Below are positions 63,056 to 64,000 of a stretch of DNA of 64,000 nucleotides, in pieces (within the stretch, counting starts at the first letter, position 1; each line of letters starts with the position of its first letter). The position numbers were made by a program, and so were the translations under genes. Source of the DNA: Fragilariopsis cylindrus CCMP1102 (Eukaryota > Bacillariophyta > Bacillariophyceae > Bacillariales > Bacillariaceae); NCBI GenBank assembly GCA_900095095.1, contig FMBT01000297.1:1-64000 (forward strand). The letters are read 5' to 3'. The notes under the pieces are model-generated. The model searched no databases. It worked only from the letters and a program-made list of their open reading frames with translations, and had not been told where the DNA came from.

Positions 63056-64000
63056 ATGCCAGTATTTGGACAATCGACAGATTTTAATGATCGATTGTGT
63101 TCATTAATGTCTGCAATCTTCTACAATACTAATACTATTTATGATGGTGGCGGTGGCGGCAGTTCTACAACTCGTCAACGACGTGTACATGTACGACCTT
63201 TGTTTACGAAGGCCATATTACAAAAAGCTGAAAGATTAAATGAATTGAAATTATTACCGTCTTCGTCGTCACTGCCGTTGTCGACGACTACGACGAAAAC
63301 AATCATCGAAGTTATACTTGTAATAGATAAATCATCAGAATCACATCCTACGTATACGACGTCTCATGATGATGATAATAATACAAGCAGCAGCAGCAGC
63401 AACAGCAACAGCAATAGATTTCTTCTCAGTAAATTAATCTCTCAATTTTTTTCATTACCAGCAGATATATATCATCTGGATGTAATTACGGTCCGTTCAC
63501 AATCAATTCAGTGAGTACAGTATAGTACAGTAGCATCATGTCATGTGGTACATAGTTGTTGTTTATTATTGGTTTACTGACTTCTGGATTAGCTTTAACT
63601 ATTTGTTGGTTGTCGTCATTCTATTCCAATCCATTATTATACTAATACTAATTCTTTCTCTTGAATTTTTGTCGATTCTTTTTTCTGGGGGTATGCTGCT
63701 GTTCCTGCTGCTGCTTATTGTAGAGAAGATTTGATTGCAGCACCATCAACATCGTCCTTTTCCAATTTTGGTGGTAGTGGTGGTCGAAGACGACGACATC
63801 GTTGTCGTCGTCGAGTTTGGGTTGCATTAGGTTCTGCTATTACAGGTTTGTACCAGTATCTACTTTTATTAGAAGGACAACGATTGAAACATCGACTACA
63901 ACAAGTAGAATCAAAAGAATCGTCGTCATCGTCATCGTCATCACTGATAGACGATGAATCATCATCGTCAGCAATGATTTTGGGTGTTATTTGTATTGAT
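63056..64000 (+). CDS. Unknown protein, 5' part (runs off the window)
   Basis: Exon 1 is 63056-63510; a 213-nt GT-AG intron (63511-63723) leads to exon 2 from 63724, open to the window's end. The junction restores QEDLIAAPSTSS in frame (phase 2). The N-terminus (MPVFGQSTDFNDRLCSLMSA) looks conserved. A Gly run, RVHVRPLFTKAILQKAERL, Ser/Asn runs, and an Arg-rich stretch (GRRRRHRCRRRVWVALG) follow, then GLYQYLLLLEGQRLKHRL. No signal peptide is evident. I do not recognise the family. Confidence 0.6.

Overview
The window looks like nuclear DNA of a diatom, most likely a pennate one; I cannot name the species. The evidence is: AT-rich sequence with single-gene transcription units on both strands and no operons; short GT-AG introns (38-378 nt where I could resolve them); a secreted protein built of PSxxPS repeats with cysteine-rich modules; plastid-type presequences with ASAF-like cleavage contexts (SSFV, NAFAA); and many proteins carrying Gln, Asn, Ser or Thr runs encoded by trinucleotide repeats.

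Layout, left to right. 0-18 kb: the 3' end of an ankyrin-like family gene; a two-domain sulfotransferase-like membrane protein; a convergent sulfotransferase-like gene of uncertain 5' structure; a plastid thioredoxin-reductase-like enzyme; a probable plastid MFS transporter; an F-box/LRR-like protein; and a kelch-MYND protein whose two halves are joined across a 102-nt intron. 18.3-22.9 kb: a gene-free mobile element of about 4.5 kb with 223-bp terminal inverted repeats and internal direct repeat arrays. 23-32 kb: a four-exon secreted trypsin with a cysteine-rich tail, a repeat-rich spacer, a membrane short-chain dehydrogenase and a two-exon sulfotransferase-like gene. 32-42 kb: a second ankyrin-like gene, a third sulfotransferase-like gene, a GT32-like glycosyltransferase and an unknown membrane protein. 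42-50 kb: a three-exon SASA-type esterase fused to PSxxPS repeats, divergent from a secreted carboxylesterase. 50-64 kb: a truncated F-box/LRR paralog, a five-exon CLC chloride channel/transporter with CBS domains, an F-box-WD40 protein, a third ankyrin-like gene and the 5' end of an unknown gene.

A recurring theme is cell-surface glycan chemistry. There are four sulfotransferase-like proteins, a GT32-like glycosyltransferase and an O-acetyl-esterase-type enzyme on a wall-type PSxxPS scaffold, all predicted to be secretory-pathway or type II membrane proteins. Two neighbouring genes with unrelated catalytic domains (sulfotransferase-like at 35.6-37.4 kb and GT32-like at 38.3-40.2 kb) share upstream DNA and the same membrane-anchor segment. 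This suggests duplication of a promoter-plus-anchor cassette. Whether these genes act in one pathway is inference. Splice sites were assigned by eye from reading-frame continuity and GT-AG signals.
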